DNA of 64,000 nucleotides from positions 1,550,001-1,614,000 of the forward strand of contig NZ_KB905899.1 of assembly GCF_000381085.1 (NCBI RefSeq), in the 5' to 3' direction. A program made the translations under genes and the position numbers. Shown piece after piece: positions 11,301 to 21,731 of the stretch (position 1 is the first letter of the stretch; each line of letters starts with the position of its first letter). The stretch comes from Thiomicrorhabdus arctica DSM 13458 (GTDB taxonomy: Bacteria > Pseudomonadota > Gammaproteobacteria > Thiomicrospirales > Thiomicrospiraceae). The notes beneath the pieces were generated by a model that had not been told where the DNA came from, made no database searches, and saw nothing but the letters and a program-made list of their open reading frames with translations.

Positions 11301-12601
11301 ATACCTAATCTATGTAGTGTCGGAGCACGGTTAAGAAGAATCGGATGCTCACGAATGACTTCATCTAATACATCCCAAACTTCTGGAAGTCCTTGCTCTA
11401 CCATCTTCTTAGCCGCTTTGATCGTTGGAGCAGAGCCGCGCTTTTGTAACTTACTAAAGATAAATGGCTTGAATAATTCAAGAGCCATCTTCTTAGGCAA
11501 ACCACACTGATGTAACATCAATGTCGGTCCAACTACGATTACTGAACGACCAGAATAATCAACACGCTTACCAAGTAAGTTTTGACGGAAACGACCTTGC
11601 TTTCCTTTGATCATATCGGCTAAAGACTTAAGCTGACGCTTGTTAGTCCCTGTCACTGCACGACCACGACGACCGTTATCCAACAAGGAATCAACAGATT
11701 CCTGCAACATACGTTTTTCGTTACGAACAATGATATCAGGAGCCATTAGATCTAATAATCGCTTCAAACGGTTATTACGGTTAATCACACGACGGTATAA
11801 ATCGTTCAAATCAGATGTCGCAAAACGACCGCCATCAAGTGGCACTAATGGACGAAGTTCTGGCGGTAATACTGGTAGAACATCTAAAATCATCCATTCG
11901 GGCTTATTTCCAGACCCTAGGAATGACTCAATCAACTTCAAGCGTTTTGAAATCTTCTTCTGCTTAGTTTCAGAGTTTGTACTTTCAACCTCTTCACGTA
12001 ATCTTTCAGCTTCGCCGGCTAAATCAATTGATTGCAACATTCTTTTGATGGCATCAGCGCCCATTAGGGCTTCAAATTCATCACCATGCTCATCCAAAGC
12101 ATCCAGATACTCTTCTTCAGTCAATAACTGCCAAGGCTCTAAAGGCGTTAATCCTGGGTCAACGACCATGAAGGCTTCAAAATACAATACAGACTCGATT
12201 GATTTCAACGTTTTATCTAACATCAAACCAATACGAGAAGGCAGTGACTTTAGGAACCAAATGTGTGCAACAGAGGTCGCTAAGTCGATGTGACCCATAC
12301 GCTCACGACGAACCTTAGACTGAGTAACTTCAACACCACATTTTTCACAAATGACACCACGATGCTTTAGGCGCTTATACTTACCGCACAAACACTCAAA
12401 ATCACGGATTGGTCCGAAAATCTTGGCACAGAACAAACCATCACGTTCTGGTTTAAAGGTACGATAGTTAATTGTCTCTGGCTTTTTAACTTCACCAAAA
12501 GACCATGAACGAATTTTTTCAGGAGAAGCAAGAGACACCTTAATAGCGTCAAAATCACTACTAACATTTTGTTTTTTTAGAAATCCAAGTAAATCTTTCA
12601 T
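8372..12601 (-). CDS. rpoC: RNA polymerase subunit beta'
   Basis: The beta' subunit of RNA polymerase (1409 aa; 1407 in E. coli), carrying the catalytic Mg2+ site. Features in order are the N-terminal zinc finger [21 protein letters not shown] (near residues 70-90), the active-site loop [12 protein letters not shown] (near 460), the bridge helix/trigger loop region, and a second zinc site around [19 protein letters not shown]. The C-terminal tail is Glu/Val-rich. The ATG overlaps the rpoB TAA by one base, indicating translational coupling. It is the last gene of the rplKAJL-rpoBC cluster. Confidence 0.98.
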   Translation of the reverse strand: MKDLLGFLKKQNVSSDFDAIKVSLASPEKIRSWSFGEVKKPETINYRTFKPERDGLFCAKIFGPIRDFECLCGKYKRLKHRGVICEKCGVEVTQSKVRRERMGHIDLATSVAHIWFLKSLPSRIGLMLDKTLKSIESVLYFEAFMVVDPGLTPLEPWQLLTEEEYLDALDEHGDEFEALMGADAIKRMLQSIDLAGEAERLREEVESTNSETKQKKISKRLKLIESFLGSGNKPEWMILDVLPVLPPELRPLVPLDGGRFATSDLNDLYRRVINRNNRLKRLLDLMAPDIIVRNEKRMLQESVDSLLDNGRRGRAVTGTNKRQLKSLADMIKGKQGRFRQNLLGKRVDYSGRSVIVVGPTLMLHQCGLPKKMALELFKPFIFSKLQKRGSAPTIKAAKKMVEQGLPEVWDVLDEVIREHPILLNRAPTLHRLGIQAFEPVLIEGKAINLHPLVCSAFNADFDGDQMAVHVPLSLEAQIEARTLMMSTNNLLSPANGEPIIVPSQDVVLGLYYVTREQINAIGEGMAFSNWQEVQRALDANVVHIHTRIKLKFIETLIDDEGTESVSTRIVDTTVGRAIMSRILPKGLSFDLLNLNLTKKNISTVLNTCYRVLGPKETVIFADQLMYAGFKWSTMGGLSFCSDDMLIPDEKAGIIDRAEAQVEEIQNQFSQGLVTEGERYNKVVDIWSHTNELVTKAMMQELQFETVIDAEGNEIQQTSFNSVYMMADSGARGSVAQMRQLGGMRGLMAKPDGSIIETPITANFREGLNVLQYFISTHGARKGLADTALKTANSGYLTRRLVDVAQDVVVTERDCGTEAGVLMKAHVEGGDVVETLNVRVLGRYTNEDVMTRDGKLLITNGTLIDEKIAGVIDSNGIDHILVRSPMTCETKFGICQQCYGRDLARGHLVNMGEAVGVMAAQSIGEPGTQLTMRTFHIGGTASGSAAQSQIEVKHAGTVKYDAIKTITNPDGQIVVTSRSGVVSILDETGREQERYKILYGSLLTVKDNGSITAGEILSQWDPHTHPVITEVSGQAIFGNFDGAVEETIDELTGLTTHVVKDAKERATAAKEARPFIALVNAAGEAINFPGTQTPAIYYLPENGVVVIQENAEIGAGQVLARIPQASSKNKDITGGLPRVADLFEARQPKEPSIMAEVSGVVGFGKETKGKQRLVITQDSGEQYEDLIPKWRKVSVFEGERVEKGDIVVDGNPNPHDILRLLGMKKLAEYIVDEVQDVYRLQGVKINDKHIETIVRQMLRKVEIKTVGDTGLIKGEQTEYSKVLRLNEQAREAGEVEATYDRVLLGITKASLATESFISAASFQETTRVLTEAAVSGKRDRLVGLKENVIVGRLIPAGTGFAYHIARRKAAEKAAEELQVFMKTEEVSETVDEVVELTAEVVEKETPEVEA

Positions 12602-15600
12602 TAATCTTGCTCCAACTCAATATCAATACCTAATGCACGAATCTCTTTACGCAATACACTGAACGACTCAGGCATACCAGGCTCCATGTACTCATTACCA
12701 TCAACAATGTTTTTATACATTCTTGTACGACCGTTTAAATCATCTGACTTAACTGTCAACATTTCTTGCAGTGTAAACGCCGCACCATATGCCTCTAATG
12801 CCCACACTTCCATTTCACCGAAACGCTGCCCACCAAACTGAGCTTTACCACCCAATGGCTGCTGTGTGACTAAGCTATAAGGCCCAGTAGAACGTGCATG
12901 CATTTTGTCATCAACCAAGTGATTCAATTTCAGATAATACATATAACCAACGGTGACTGGACGATCGAACTCTTCACCTGTCTGACCATCGAATAACTTC
13001 ATCTGGCCTGACTCGGGCAAGTCAGCAAGTCTTAACATAGATTTAATCTGCGCTTCAGAAGCACCATCAAATACTGGAGAAGCAACTGGAACACCTTTTT
13101 TAAGATTGTGAGCTAATTCTACAATCTCAGCGTCACTAAACTGGTTAAAATCAACAGATTGACCTTGAGTTTCGTTATAGATTTTATCTAAGAACTTTCT
13201 CAACTCGACAATTTCAGCTTGCTCTTGAAGCATATTGTTAATCTTAGTCCCCAGACCTTCAGCAGCAAGTCCTAAATGAACTTCTAGGATCTGACCAACA
13301 TTCATACGTGATGGAACACCTAAAGGGTTAAGACAGATGTCAACAGGGCGACCCGTTTCATCATATGGCATGTCTTCAACTGGACAAATACGCGAGATAA
13401 CACCTTTGTTACCATGACGACCAGCCATTTTATCACCTGGCTGGATACGACGCTTAATAGCAACATATACTTTAACCATCTTAGACACACCCGGCGCTAA
13501 ATCGTCGCCTTGCGTTAACTTCTTACGTTTTTCTTCATAAGCTTCATTGTATTCAGTACGCTGGGCTTTAAGTTGGGCTTCTAACAACTCTAACTGACGA
13601 GACGTTTCTGCATCATCAACATTCAAACCGAACCATCTAGCACGCTCTACACCCGCTAAAAACTCATCATTGATAGCTGTTCCGTCAACTAACTTCTTAC
13701 CAAGAAGCATCGTTTTAATACGCTCCAAAGTATCATTTTCTAGAATAGTATACTGTTCATCAATATCCTTACGGACTTTTGTCAGCTCCTGCTCTTGAAT
13801 CTCTAATGCACGAGCATCCTTATCAATCCCTTCACGAGTGAAGACTTGAACATCAATAACGGTACCTTCGATACCTTTAGTTACACGTAAAGAAGTGTCT
13901 TTCACATCAGACGCTTTTTCACCAAAGATTGCTCGCAGAAGCTTCTCTTCAGGTGTTAGCTGAGTCTCACCCTTCGGCGTTACTTTACCAACCAGGATAT
14001 CACCTTGCTTAACTTCAGCACCAACGTAGACAATACCGCACTCATCAAGACGGCCTAATGCAGACTCACCAACGTTAGGAATATCCGCAGTAATCTCTTC
14101 AGGACCAAGCTTTGTATCACGTGCTAAACAGGTCAACTCTTCAATATGGATAGTGGTATAACGATCTTCTTGAACAACACGCTCAGAAACTAGGATTGAA
14201 TCCTCAAAGTTATAACCATTCCATGGCATAAAGGCGATACGCATGTTTTGACCTAATGCCAACTCACCTAAATCGGTTGAAGGACCATCAGCCATTACGT
14301 CACCACGTACTACTAGATCACCGGCTTTAACAATCGGCTTCTGGTTGATACAGGTGTTTTGGTTAGAGCGCTGATATTTAACTAAGTTATAGATATCAAC
14401 ACCAGACTCACCATCTTTAATCTCACCAGCACTGACTCGAACAACAATACGCGCTGCATCTGAAGACAAAACTTCACCACCACGTTCGGCAATAACGGTT
14501 ACACCAGAATCGATAGCGACAATTTTTTCAATACCAGTCCCAACCAACGGCTTATCTGCACGTAATGTCGGCACGGCCTGACGCTGCATGTTGGCACCCA
14601 TTAGGGCACGGTTAGCATCATCATGCTCTAGGAATGGAATCAAACTAGCCGCAACAGAAACAATCTGATTAGGTGAAACGTCCATCAAATTGACATCCTT
14701 AGGGGAAGCCAACGTAAATTCATTTTTATGACGGGCCGAAATAAGATTGTCAGTAAAACGCCCTTCCGCATCAACATTTGCACTGGCCTGAGCAATGACG
14801 TATTTCATTTCATCAATGGCAGAAATATACTCCACATCATCCGTCAACTGTCCATTAACCACTTTACGATAAGGTGTCTCCAGGAAACCATACTCATTGG
14901 TTTTTGCATAAATAGCCAAGGTATTGATCAGACCAATGTTAGGTCCCTCTGGCGTTTCAATAGGGCAAACACGACCATAGTGAGTAGGATGAACATCACG
15001 CACCTCAAATCCAGCACGCTCACGAGTAAGACCACCAGGCCCAAGAGCCGAGACACGACGTTTATGCGTCACTTCCGAAAGTGGGTTAACTTGATCCATA
15101 AACTGTGATAATTGACTCGAACCAAAGAACTCTTTAACCGCAGCCGATACAGGCTTTGCGTTAATCAAGTCCTGTGGCAACAAACCGTCTGTTTCAGCCT
15201 GATTCAAACGTTCTTTAACTGCACGTTCAACACGTACTAGACCGACACGAAATGCATTTTCAGCCATTTCACCAACCGCACGAATACGACGGTTACCTAA
15301 TGCATCGATATCATCGACCATTGTCAGTCCATTACGTATACTGATTAACTCGCGTAATACGTCAAGGATATCTTCCTTCTCAAGAACGGTTGCACCGTCA
15401 TTTTTCTTACGACCCATACGACGGTTTAGCTTCATACGACCTACTGAAGATAAGTCATAACGCGCATCATCAAAAAATAAGCTTTTAAATAACGCTTCTG
15501 ATGAATCTTTAGTTGGCGGCTCGCCAGGACGCATCATACGGTAGATTTCAACCTGAGCTTCAAGCTGAGAAGTTGTTGAATCAAGATTCAATGTATCAGA

Positions 15601-16659
15601 GATATAAGGACCATTATCTAATTCATCAATATAAAGAACTCTGATAACACAACCCTTAATCTGAGCAATCTTATCTAATGTTTCAACAGTCAAAACTTCA
15701 TTAGTACGACAAACTAGCTCGCCAGTGGTGGTATCCGTCACACCAGACGCAAGTACCTTACCAACCAAATACTCTTCAGGAACAATGGCACTCTTAACGC
15801 CAGACTCTTTAAGCGCTTTAACGTGACGTGCATTGATTTTGTTACCAGCTGTAATGATCTTTTTGCCATCATGCACAATATCAAAACCAGCGGTCTCACC
15901 CTTAAGCTGATCAGCATCAAGAACAAGCTCATAACCCTTAGGCGTAATCTTAATTGTATTGGCCACAAAGAATTCTGAAAGAATATCTTCGTTTGATAAA
16001 CCCATTGCACGCAAGAAAACTGAAACGGGCAATTTACGGCGACGATCGATACGCGCAAACATACAATCATTATGGTCGAACTCAAAATCTAACCAAGAAC
16101 CACGGTAAGGAATAACACGAGCGTTAAACAACAACTTACCAGACGAGTGTGACTTACCTTTATCGTTATCAAAGATAACACCAGGCGAACGATGTAACTG
16201 AGTCACAATTACACGCTCGGTTCCGTTGATAACAAACGTTCCGTTATCGGTCATTAAAGGAATATCGCCTAGATAAACTTCCTGCTCTTTAACATCCTTA
16301 ACAGGACGCTTTCCAGCAGGTGCAGTCTTATCAAAAAGAACCAAACGCATTTTTACGCGCAATGGAGAGGCATAAGTCACACCACGTTGCTTACACTCTT
16401 TAACGTCAAACTCAGGCTGACCCATATGGTAACTAACGTATTCTAAATCTGCCGTACCTGCGACCCCATGAATAGGGAAAACAGATTTGAATGCAGAATG
16501 AAGACCAACTTTTGCTCTTTCGGCTGGCTTCTTATCTATCTGTAAGAAATCATGGAAAGACCCTTTCTGCAGAGAAAGCAAATAAGGAACTTCTAGAATG
16601 GATGGAAGTTTCGCAAAATCTTTACGAACTCGTTTCTTTTCGACTAATGAATATGTCAT
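12601..16659 (-). CDS. rpoB: RNA polymerase subunit beta
   Basis: The beta subunit of RNA polymerase (1352 aa; 1342 in E. coli). The rifampicin region is intact around residues 513-545 ([10 protein letters not shown], then [23 protein letters not shown]). Residue 524, equivalent to E. coli Asn518, is Val; the key Asp516, His526 and Ser531 equivalents are wild type. The C-terminal region contains [13 protein letters not shown] and the beta-clamp segments. The start ATG has a GAGGT site. A terminator/attenuator and a possible local promoter lie in the 190-base gap after rplL. It overlaps rpoC by one base. Confidence 0.98.
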   Translation of the reverse strand: MTYSLVEKKRVRKDFAKLPSILEVPYLLSLQKGSFHDFLQIDKKPAERAKVGLHSAFKSVFPIHGVAGTADLEYVSYHMGQPEFDVKECKQRGVTYASPLRVKMRLVLFDKTAPAGKRPVKDVKEQEVYLGDIPLMTDNGTFVINGTERVIVTQLHRSPGVIFDNDKGKSHSSGKLLFNARVIPYRGSWLDFEFDHNDCMFARIDRRRKLPVSVFLRAMGLSNEDILSEFFVANTIKITPKGYELVLDADQLKGETAGFDIVHDGKKIITAGNKINARHVKALKESGVKSAIVPEEYLVGKVLASGVTDTTTGELVCRTNEVLTVETLDKIAQIKGCVIRVLYIDELDNGPYISDTLNLDSTTSQLEAQVEIYRMMRPGEPPTKDSSEALFKSLFFDDARYDLSSVGRMKLNRRMGRKKNDGATVLEKEDILDVLRELISIRNGLTMVDDIDALGNRRIRAVGEMAENAFRVGLVRVERAVKERLNQAETDGLLPQDLINAKPVSAAVKEFFGSSQLSQFMDQVNPLSEVTHKRRVSALGPGGLTRERAGFEVRDVHPTHYGRVCPIETPEGPNIGLINTLAIYAKTNEYGFLETPYRKVVNGQLTDDVEYISAIDEMKYVIAQASANVDAEGRFTDNLISARHKNEFTLASPKDVNLMDVSPNQIVSVAASLIPFLEHDDANRALMGANMQRQAVPTLRADKPLVGTGIEKIVAIDSGVTVIAERGGEVLSSDAARIVVRVSAGEIKDGESGVDIYNLVKYQRSNQNTCINQKPIVKAGDLVVRGDVMADGPSTDLGELALGQNMRIAFMPWNGYNFEDSILVSERVVQEDRYTTIHIEELTCLARDTKLGPEEITADIPNVGESALGRLDECGIVYVGAEVKQGDILVGKVTPKGETQLTPEEKLLRAIFGEKASDVKDTSLRVTKGIEGTVIDVQVFTREGIDKDARALEIQEQELTKVRKDIDEQYTILENDTLERIKTMLLGKKLVDGTAINDEFLAGVERARWFGLNVDDAETSRQLELLEAQLKAQRTEYNEAYEEKRKKLTQGDDLAPGVSKMVKVYVAIKRRIQPGDKMAGRHGNKGVISRICPVEDMPYDETGRPVDICLNPLGVPSRMNVGQILEVHLGLAAEGLGTKINNMLQEQAEIVELRKFLDKIYNETQGQSVDFNQFSDAEIVELAHNLKKGVPVASPVFDGASEAQIKSMLRLADLPESGQMKLFDGQTGEEFDRPVTVGYMYYLKLNHLVDDKMHARSTGPYSLVTQQPLGGKAQFGGQRFGEMEVWALEAYGAAFTLQEMLTVKSDDLNGRTRMYKNIVDGNEYMEPGMPESFSVLRKEIRALGIDIELEQD

Positions 16660-16743
16660 CGTTTACCTCGACGATATGATTGTCCGGATGCATGTAACAA
16701 TCGTTACAAAATAATGCATAAAACTGTAGTAGCTATGAACAAG

Positions 16744-16752
16744 TTATCCACA
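16744..16752 (+). promoter_or_regulatory. Perfect DnaA-box sequence upstream of rpoB
   Basis: TTATCCACA, identical to the high-affinity E. coli DnaA box, in the rplL-rpoB gap. It covers the start point predicted for the local rpoBC promoter at 16755-16782. A nine-base match is not rare genome-wide, so binding is only a possibility. An additional inverted repeat, TGTAAC-AATC-GTTACA, lies nearby at 16693-16708. Confidence 0.4.
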
Positions 16753-16754
16753 CG

Positions 16755-16782
16755 TTACTAACACACTTTTACACACTGTTAA
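16755..16782 (-). promoter_or_regulatory. Possible internal rpoBC promoter
   Basis: Minus strand TTAACA, 16-base spacer, TAGTAA. The stretch ACAGTGTGTAAAA in its -35/spacer part is identical to the same part of the tRNA-Tyr operon promoter at 21832-21859, which suggests a related promoter. It lies after the rplL terminator and before rpoB. The -10 box is weaker than in the tRNA promoter. Confidence 0.45.
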
Positions 16783-16784
16783 AA

Positions 16785-16815
16785 ACGAGAAAAGGCCGGC
16801 GCCAAGGCGCCAGCC
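16785..16815 (-). terminator. Terminator/attenuator between rplL and rpoB
   Basis: A ten-base GC-rich stem (GGCTGGCGCC with GGCGCCGGCC, one G-U pair) at 16794-16815 is followed on the minus strand by TTTTCTCGTTTTT. A second perfect hairpin, TGCTGC-GAAA-GCAGCA, with a GNRA loop lies between it and rplL at 16823-16838. In E. coli a partial terminator at this position makes ribosomal proteins more abundant than RNA polymerase; the same role is inferred here. Confidence 0.82.
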
Positions 16816-16850
16816 AATTCAGTGCTGCTTTCGCAGCAAGTAGCGTTAAA

Positions 16851-17219
16851 TTACTTAACTTCTACTTCAATACCAGCTTCTTTAAGCTCAGCTGCTAAAG
16901 CATCTGCTTCTGCTTTAGACGCGCCTTCTTTCAATGTGAAAGGAGCACTTTCTACTGCAGCTTTAGCTTCTTTAAGCCCAAGTCCAGTTGCTGCACGAAC
17001 TGCTTTGATTGCAGCTACTTTGTTTGCGCCAGCGCCAGTCAGAATTACATCAAATTCAGTCTGCTCTTCTGCAGCTGATGCATCGCCAGCAGGACCAGCT
17101 ACTGCTACTGCAGCTGCTGATACACCGAACTTCTCTTCCATTGCTTCAACAAGTGCAACAACATCCATTACTGACATGTTAGCTACTGCTTCTAGAATAT
17201 CTTCTTTAGTTATAGACAT
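16851..17219 (-). CDS. rplL: 50S ribosomal protein L7/L12
   Basis: The acidic stalk protein L7/L12 (122 aa), present in multiple copies and recruiting translational GTPases. The N-terminal dimerisation helix region ([25 protein letters not shown]) is followed by an Ala/Gly-rich flexible hinge near residues 35-50. The globular C-terminal domain has [12 protein letters not shown] and ends with [12 protein letters not shown]. It lies 50 bases after rplJ and is followed by an attenuator before rpoB. Confidence 0.98.
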   Translation of the reverse strand: MSITKEDILEAVANMSVMDVVALVEAMEEKFGVSAAAVAVAGPAGDASAAEEQTEFDVILTGAGANKVAAIKAVRAATGLGLKEAKAAVESAPFTLKEGASKAEADALAAELKEAGIEVEVK

Positions 17220-17268
17220 TTGAAATCTCCAAAATTTTAATATTATTTAATTTGTGCTTAAGTAAAAC

Positions 17269-17769
17269 TTAAGCTGCTTCAGCTTCTTTTTGCTCTTTAA
17301 TAGCAACCAAACCACGTGCAATTTTCGCAACTGGTTCTTTCATAACATATAGAAGCTTACTTAGTGCTTCATCGTAAGTAGGTAGTGCTGCGATAATAGC
17401 CAATTGGCTAGCATCCATAACCCCATCTCCAATAGATAATGACTTGACAACAAGTGCTGCATTATCTTTAGAGAAATCTTTGAATACACGTGCCGCATTC
17501 CCTAACTCTTCACCAGAGAAAGCGAACACAAGTGGACCAACGAATGTCTCACCCATGTCTTCAAACTTAGTACCAGCAACTGCACGGCGTGCAAGTGTGT
17601 TTTTAACAACACGAACTTTTACACCTGCAGCACGAGCGCTAGCACGTAACTGGGTCATTTGCTCTACAGTCAAACCACGATATTCAGCGGCAATCATTGA
17701 ACCCGCATCTGCAACAACAGCAGAAACTTCTTCAACGACAAGCTTTTTACCTTCGATATTGAGTGCCAT
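17269..17769 (-). CDS. rplJ: 50S ribosomal protein L10
   Basis: Ribosomal protein L10 (166 aa), which anchors L7/L12 dimers on 23S rRNA and represses its own operon by binding the mRNA leader. The ATG at 17769 (MALNIEGKK) is chosen because GGAGGG lies five bases upstream. The open frame could start at a TTG four codons earlier, but that would bury the ribosome binding site. The C-terminal helix PVAKIARGLVAIKEQKE binds L7/L12. Confidence 0.97.
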   Translation of the reverse strand: MALNIEGKKLVVEEVSAVVADAGSMIAAEYRGLTVEQMTQLRASARAAGVKVRVVKNTLARRAVAGTKFEDMGETFVGPLVFAFSGEELGNAARVFKDFSKDNAALVVKSLSIGDGVMDASQLAIIAALPTYDEALSKLLYVMKEPVAKIARGLVAIKEQKEAEAA

Positions 17770-17781
17770 TTTACCCTCCAA

Positions 17782-17935
17782 GCAGCCTATTCATTCTAAG
17801 AACGAGTAGACTCTTCCATCTACGTAGGCTTAATGACTATTAAGAGTGCATGCTCTGCACTCACCTACGGTCTGCGATGGGCACTCACTCGAGATCAAAT
17901 TAATGTTCATAAGGAGTCCCAATTCGCAAATAATG
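17782..17935 (-). promoter_or_regulatory. L10 autoregulatory mRNA leader
   Basis: The 180-base rplA-rplJ gap is highly structured on the minus strand. CGTAGG (17864-17869 complement) pairs with CCTACG (17823-17828 complement). These enclose a hairpin with perfect seven-base arms GAGTGCA/TGCACTC (17844-17862) and further sequence before the rplJ start. Position and architecture fit the known L10(L12)4 binding leader of the rplJL operon. A covariance-model match (Rfam ribosomal L10 leader) would confirm it. Confidence 0.7.
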
Positions 17936-17963
17936 CCTACGCACTTAACGTGCGTAACCAAAA

Positions 17964-18653
17964 TTATAGTGTTGACTGATCAACCAATAGGCCTGGACCC
18001 ATTGTAGAAGAGATAGTCACTTTCTTAACATAAACACCTTTTGCAGACGCAGGCTTAGCTTTCTTAAGCTCGTCTAATAAAGCATTTAGATTTTCTTGTA
18101 ATTTTGCCGAATCGAAACCAACTGTTCCGATTGCTGCATGAACGTTACCTGCTTTATCCGCACGGAAACGAACCTGACCAGCCTTGGCATTATTGATCGC
18201 GCCAACGACGTCAGGTGTAACGGTACCCGTCTTAGGGTTAGGCATAAGACCACGAGGACCAAGAACCTGACCCAACATACCAACAACACGCATTGCATCA
18301 GGAGAAGCGATAACGACATCAAAGTCCATCATGCCTTTCTTGATTTCAGCTGCAAGCTCTTCCATACCAACGAACTCAGCACCCGCTGCTTTAGCGGCTG
18401 CTTGGTTCGCTTCACCCGTAAATACTGCAACGCGAACGTCTTTACCAGTACCATTAGGCATAACAGTCGCACCACGTACTACCTGGTCAGACTTACGAGG
18501 ATCAATCCCTAAACGGATAGAAACGTCTACAGACTCAACGAATTTCGAAGTTGCTAATTCTTTAACAAGATCAAACCCTTCAATAACGTTATAAGCTATA
18601 TCGCGATTAACGCGTTCTGAACTGATTTTTTGTTTTTTAGTTAGCTTTGCCAT
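17964..18653 (-). CDS. rplA: 50S ribosomal protein L1
   Basis: Ribosomal protein L1 (229 aa; about 234 in E. coli), forming the mobile L1 stalk that helps E-site tRNA release; it also represses the rplKA mRNA. Signature segments are [19 protein letters not shown] and [19 protein letters not shown]. It starts four bases after the rplK stop. A small hairpin (ACGCAC-GTTAA-GTGCGT on the minus strand, 17939-17955) lies just after its stop, without a U-tract. Confidence 0.98.
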   Translation of the reverse strand: MAKLTKKQKISSERVNRDIAYNVIEGFDLVKELATSKFVESVDVSIRLGIDPRKSDQVVRGATVMPNGTGKDVRVAVFTGEANQAAAKAAGAEFVGMEELAAEIKKGMMDFDVVIASPDAMRVVGMLGQVLGPRGLMPNPKTGTVTPDVVGAINNAKAGQVRFRADKAGNVHAAIGTVGFDSAKLQENLNALLDELKKAKPASAKGVYVKKVTISSTMGPGLLVDQSTL

Positions 18654-18657
18654 TCTA

Positions 18658-19086
18658 TTATCCCTCTACCACTAGGCCCATACTACGAGCAGAACCCGCA
18701 ATAATGTTGACAGCCGCGTCTAAATCGTTCGCATTAAGATCAGCCATTTTAGTCGTTGCAATTTCTTCCAACTGCGCACGAGTAACGGTACCAACCTTAT
18801 TCATATTCGGAATTGCACTACCACTTTTAATTCCAGCTGCTTTCTTCAAAAGAATTGAAGCAGGAGGCGTTTTAGTGATAAACGTGAAACTACGATCACT
18901 GTAAACAGAAATAACGACAGGAATAGGCATCTTAGCTTCAAGACTTTGAGTCTGAGCATTAAATGCTTTACAGAATTCCATAATGTTAACACCGTGCTGA
19001 CCTAGAGCAGGACCAACTGGTGGACTTGGGTTTGCAGCACCTGCAGGCACTTGCAATTTAATATAGGCTGTAATTTTCTTAGCCAT
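18658..19086 (-). CDS. rplK: 50S ribosomal protein L11
   Basis: Ribosomal protein L11 (142 aa), part of the GTPase-associated centre and needed for RelA activation. The N-terminal [22 protein letters not shown] proline-rich hinge region and the C-terminal RNA-binding domain are typical. It follows nusG with a 55-base leader containing an L1-like binding structure, and is followed closely by rplA. Confidence 0.98.
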   Translation of the reverse strand: MAKKITAYIKLQVPAGAANPSPPVGPALGQHGVNIMEFCKAFNAQTQSLEAKMPIPVVISVYSDRSFTFITKTPPASILLKKAAGIKSGSAIPNMNKVGTVTRAQLEEIATTKMADLNANDLDAAVNIIAGSARSMGLVVEG

Positions 19087-19102
19087 GATACTCTCCTAAT
19101 TT

Positions 19103-19126
19103 GGGTCAAACGCCTTTCGGCTCCCC
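19103..19126 (-). promoter_or_regulatory. Putative L1 protein binding site in the rplKA leader
   Basis: On the minus strand GGGAGCC-GAAA-GGC-GTTTGACCC forms a GCC/GGC stem capped by a GNRA loop. An asymmetric internal loop and an outer GGG/CCC stem follow. This imitates the L1 binding site of 23S rRNA and matches the known L1 operator type. It lies 17-40 bases before the rplK start, where L1 binding could block translation. Confidence 0.65.
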
Positions 19127-19141
19127 TGTTGTTAAATCAGT

Positions 19142-19675
19142 TTAAATTTTTTCTACTTGAGTAAACTCAAGATCAACCGGAGTTGAACGACCAAATATTA
19201 ATACTGACACTTGCAATTTATTTCTGTCGTAATCGACTCGCTCTAACACCGCTTCAAAATCCGTGAAAGGACCTTCGGTTACACGAACCATTTCACCAGG
19301 CTCATACATAACCTTAGGACGTGGCTTATCAACACTTGTTTCAACACGCTCAAGAATACGATCCACTTCTTTTTGAGAAATAGGCGCGGGACGATCTTTT
19401 GTCCCACCAATGAAGCCCATTACCTGTGGCACACTTTTAACTAAGTGCCAGGTATCTTCATTCATTTCCATCTGTACTAAAACATAACCAGGGAAAAATT
19501 TACGCTCACTCGTGCGTTTCTTACCATCACGAATTTCAACGACTTCCTCTGAAGGAACCAACATCTCACCAAAAAACTCACCTAACTCAGCGCGTTCAAC
19601 ATAATCAACTAAACTGGCTTTTACTTTATTTTCATAACCTGAATACGCATGAACGACATACCATCTCTTTGCCAT
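19142..19675 (-). CDS. nusG: Transcription elongation/antitermination factor NusG
   Basis: NusG (177 aa), which binds the RNA polymerase clamp through its N-terminal NGN domain and Rho or S10 through its C-terminal KOW domain. The NGN part starts [20 protein letters not shown] and contains [10 protein letters not shown]. The KOW part has [24 protein letters not shown]. The ATG at 19675 is chosen because AAGGTGG lies just upstream; an upstream GTG would overlap the secE stop. It directly follows secE. Confidence 0.96.
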   Translation of the reverse strand: MAKRWYVVHAYSGYENKVKASLVDYVERAELGEFFGEMLVPSEEVVEIRDGKKRTSERKFFPGYVLVQMEMNEDTWHLVKSVPQVMGFIGGTKDRPAPISQKEVDRILERVETSVDKPRPKVMYEPGEMVRVTEGPFTDFEAVLERVDYDRNKLQVSVLIFGRSTPVDLEFTQVEKI

Positions 19676-19676
19676 C

Positions 19677-20060
19677 TTAACCACCTTGACCTGTTAATAG
19701 CTTTACTGCCCACATAAAGAACATATCAACCAACCACAAAAATATACCCATAAGAATAACTACTACAAACACGATTAACGTCATCTGCACAGTTTCTGGG
19801 CGTGTTGGCCATACGACTTGTTTAACTTCTCGTTTGGCGTGACTAAGATAGCTGTACCAGCTTCGGCCGACATTCGTTAGATAAAGAACAAATAGCGCAA
19901 GCCCTATACCGACTACTACACCTAAAACACGGAGAACCGCGTGAACTTCTTGAAATACGTAATACCCTACTAACGAACCAATTAAAATGGCAATCGCCAA
20001 TATTAACTTCGCAGTATCAAGTGTGTTCGACTCGCTTTGTTTTTGCATTTCTTTATTCAT
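19677..20060 (-). CDS. secE: Preprotein translocase subunit SecE
   Basis: SecE (127 aa), the inner-membrane subunit that clamps SecY in the translocon. It is of the long E. coli type with three transmembrane segments: about residues 19-36, 44-63 and 97-120. The conserved cytoplasmic amphipathic region [18 protein letters not shown] precedes TM3. The ATG at 20060 (MNKEMQKQ) is chosen; the longer open frame reads through the upstream tRNA-Trp gene and cannot be coding. It is coupled closely to nusG. Confidence 0.95.
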   Translation of the reverse strand: MNKEMQKQSESNTLDTAKLILAIAILIGSLVGYYVFQEVHAVLRVLGVVVGIGLALFVLYLTNVGRSWYSYLSHAKREVKQVVWPTRPETVQMTLIVFVVVILMGIFLWLVDMFFMWAVKLLTGQGG

Positions 20061-20121
20061 AAACCTATCAGCTAAATGTAAAAACGACCCGTGCTTTGTT
20101 AAACACAGGTCGTTTTGAATA

Positions 20122-20198
20122 TGGCAGGGGTAGAGAGACTCGAACTCCCAACACCCGGATTTGGAATCCGGTGCTCTACCAATTGGAGCTATACCCCT
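20122..20198 (-). tRNA. tRNA-Trp (anticodon CCA)
   Basis: A cloverleaf on the minus strand with acceptor stem AGGGGTA/TACCCCT, D arm with GGTA, anticodon loop TTCCAAA (anticodon CCA), T loop TTCGAGT and an encoded CCA end. It lies between tuf copy 2 and secE, as trpT does in related bacteria. Confidence 0.96.
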
Positions 20199-20208
20199 GG
20201 AATGTGTC

Positions 20209-20237
20209 ACCAAAAAAAAGGGATTATACATCCCCTT
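20209..20237 (-). terminator. Terminator after tuf copy 2
   Basis: On the minus strand GGGAT and ATCCC form a short stem within AAGGGGAT...ATCCCTT (one bulge), followed by eight U. It lies 20-45 bases after the tuf stop. It overlaps the -10 box of the tRNA-Trp promoter, so the same bases may end one transcript and start the next. Confidence 0.6.
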
Positions 20238-20251
20238 CCTCAGTGTTACAA
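20223..20251 (-). promoter_or_regulatory. Predicted promoter of tRNA-Trp-secE-nusG
   Basis: Minus strand TTGTAA, 17-base spacer, perfect TATAAT (20223-20228). It starts inside the last codons and 3' flank of tuf and points at the tRNA-Trp gene. Its -10 box lies in the loop of the predicted tuf terminator. Confidence 0.65.
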
Positions 20252-20258
20252 GCGTTAT

Positions 20259-21449
20259 TTAGTCAAGAATTCTTGCTACAACACCTGCACCAACAGTACG
20301 TCCACCTTCACGAATGGCAAAACGAAGACCGTCATTCATTGCGATTGGGTTAATTAACTCTACTGTCATTTGTACGTTATCACCAGGCATAACCATTTCT
20401 GTGCCTTCTGGTAAGGTACATGCACCAGTCACATCAGTTGTACGGAAGTAGAACTGTGGACGGTAACCTTGGAAAAATGGAGTGTGGCGTCCACCTTCAT
20501 CTTTTGAAAGTACATAAATTTCAGCTTCGAACTTAGAGTGCGGAGTGATTGTACCTTTATGTGCCAATACCTGACCACGTTCGATATCTTCACGCTTAGT
20601 ACCACGTAAAAGAATACCAACGTTATCACCTGCCTGACCTTGGTCAAGAAGCTTACGGAACATTTCAACACCGGTAACCGTAGTTTCAGTTGTGTCACGA
20701 ATACCAATGATCTGGATGACTTCACCAACTTTAACAACACCTGTTTCGATACGTCCTGTTGCGACTGTTCCACGACCTTGGATTGAGAAGATATCTTCTA
20801 CAGGCATTAGGAATGGCTTATCCGTTTCACGAATAGGATCTGGAATATATGAATCCAACGCAGCAACTAGACGCTCTACTGCAGGTGCACCGATTTCAGA
20901 CTGATCGTCAGCAATGGCTAACGTTGCTGAACCGATAATTACTGGCGTATCATCACCAGGGAATTCGTACATATCAAGAAGCTCACGAACTTCCATCTCT
21001 ACTAATTCTAGTAGCTCTTCATCATCAACCATGTCAGCTTTGTTTAGGAAAACAACGATGTATGGAACACCAACCTGACGTGAAAGGAGGATGTGCTCAC
21101 GCGTCTGAGGCATTGGCCCATCAGCAGCTGAACATACTAGGATTGCGCCATCCATTTGTGCAGCACCAGTGATCATGTTCTTAACATAATCGGCGTGACC
21201 CGGGCAATCTACGTGTGCGTAGTGACGAGTCTCTGACTCATACTCAACGTGTGAAGTTGAGATTGTGATACCACGCTCTCTTTCTTCTGGTGCATTATCG
21301 ATAGATGCGAAATCTTTAACATCTCCACCGAACTTTCTACCTTGTACAATTGTTAGTGCTGCTGTAAGAGTTGTCTTACCGTGATCGACGTGACCGATAG
21401 TACCAACGTTTACGTGAAGCTTATCGCGTGAAAACTTAGCTTTTGCCAT
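20259..21449 (-). CDS. tuf: Elongation factor Tu (copy 2, tRNA operon)
   Basis: A second EF-Tu gene encoding a protein identical to the first (396 aa). It delivers aminoacyl-tRNA in a GTP-dependent way. The ATG at 21449 ([16 protein letters not shown]) is used; GGAG lies ten bases upstream, whereas the longer frame adds 16 unrelated residues. It is co-transcribed after tRNA-Tyr, tRNA-Gly and tRNA-Thr, as tufB is in E. coli. Differences from copy 1 are five synonymous third- or first-position changes, for example Ala GCG instead of GCA and the final Asp GAC instead of GAT. Confidence 0.98.
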   Translation of the reverse strand: MAKAKFSRDKLHVNVGTIGHVDHGKTTLTAALTIVQGRKFGGDVKDFASIDNAPEERERGITISTSHVEYESETRHYAHVDCPGHADYVKNMITGAAQMDGAILVCSAADGPMPQTREHILLSRQVGVPYIVVFLNKADMVDDEELLELVEMEVRELLDMYEFPGDDTPVIIGSATLAIADDQSEIGAPAVERLVAALDSYIPDPIRETDKPFLMPVEDIFSIQGRGTVATGRIETGVVKVGEVIQIIGIRDTTETTVTGVEMFRKLLDQGQAGDNVGILLRGTKREDIERGQVLAHKGTITPHSKFEAEIYVLSKDEGGRHTPFFQGYRPQFYFRTTDVTGACTLPEGTEMVMPGDNVQMTVELINPIAMNDGLRFAIREGGRTVGAGVVARILD

Positions 21450-21513
21450 GATGTAATCTCCTATAGTAGCAGCGACTGTTGATACAGTTCGATGCAAATT
21501 AATTTCTAAAATT

Positions 21514-21589
21514 TGGAGCTCTTAATCGGAATCGAACCGATGACCTCATCCTTACCATGGATGCGCTCTACCGACTGAGCTATAAGAGC
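21514..21589 (-). tRNA. tRNA-Thr (anticodon GGT)
   Basis: A minus-strand cloverleaf with acceptor GCTCTTA/TAAGAGC, D arm AGCTCAGTCGGTAGAGC, anticodon loop CATGGTAAG with GGT, T arm with GGTTCGATTCC, and an encoded CCA. It is the last tRNA before tuf copy 2. Confidence 0.96.
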
Positions 21590-21652
21590 AAATTAAAAAG
21601 GCCCACCCCATCAATTTGAATTAACAAATTAACAAAGAGAGCCTTTGAAATA

Positions 21653-21727
21653 TGGAGCGGGTAAGGAGAATCGAACTCCTCTCATCGGCTTGGAAGGCCG
21701 AGGTAATAGCCAATATACGATACCCGC
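21653..21727 (-). tRNA. tRNA-Gly (anticodon TCC)
   Basis: A minus-strand cloverleaf with acceptor GCGGGTA/TACCCGC, anticodon TCC in CCTTCCAAG, T loop GTTCGATTC, and an encoded CCA. It is the middle tRNA of the tyr-gly-thr cluster. Confidence 0.95.
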
Positions 21728-21731
21728 AATA

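Noticed and set aside
12367-12567. Many open frames antisense to or out of phase with rpoC, rpoB, fusA, tuf, tkt and other genes
   Set aside because: All are shadows of long, clearly recognised genes, with low-complexity or biased translations and no ribosome binding sites.
20061-20231. N-terminal extension of the secE frame
   Set aside because: It reads through the tRNA-Trp gene on the same strand. The normal SecE N-terminus begins at the ATG at 20060.
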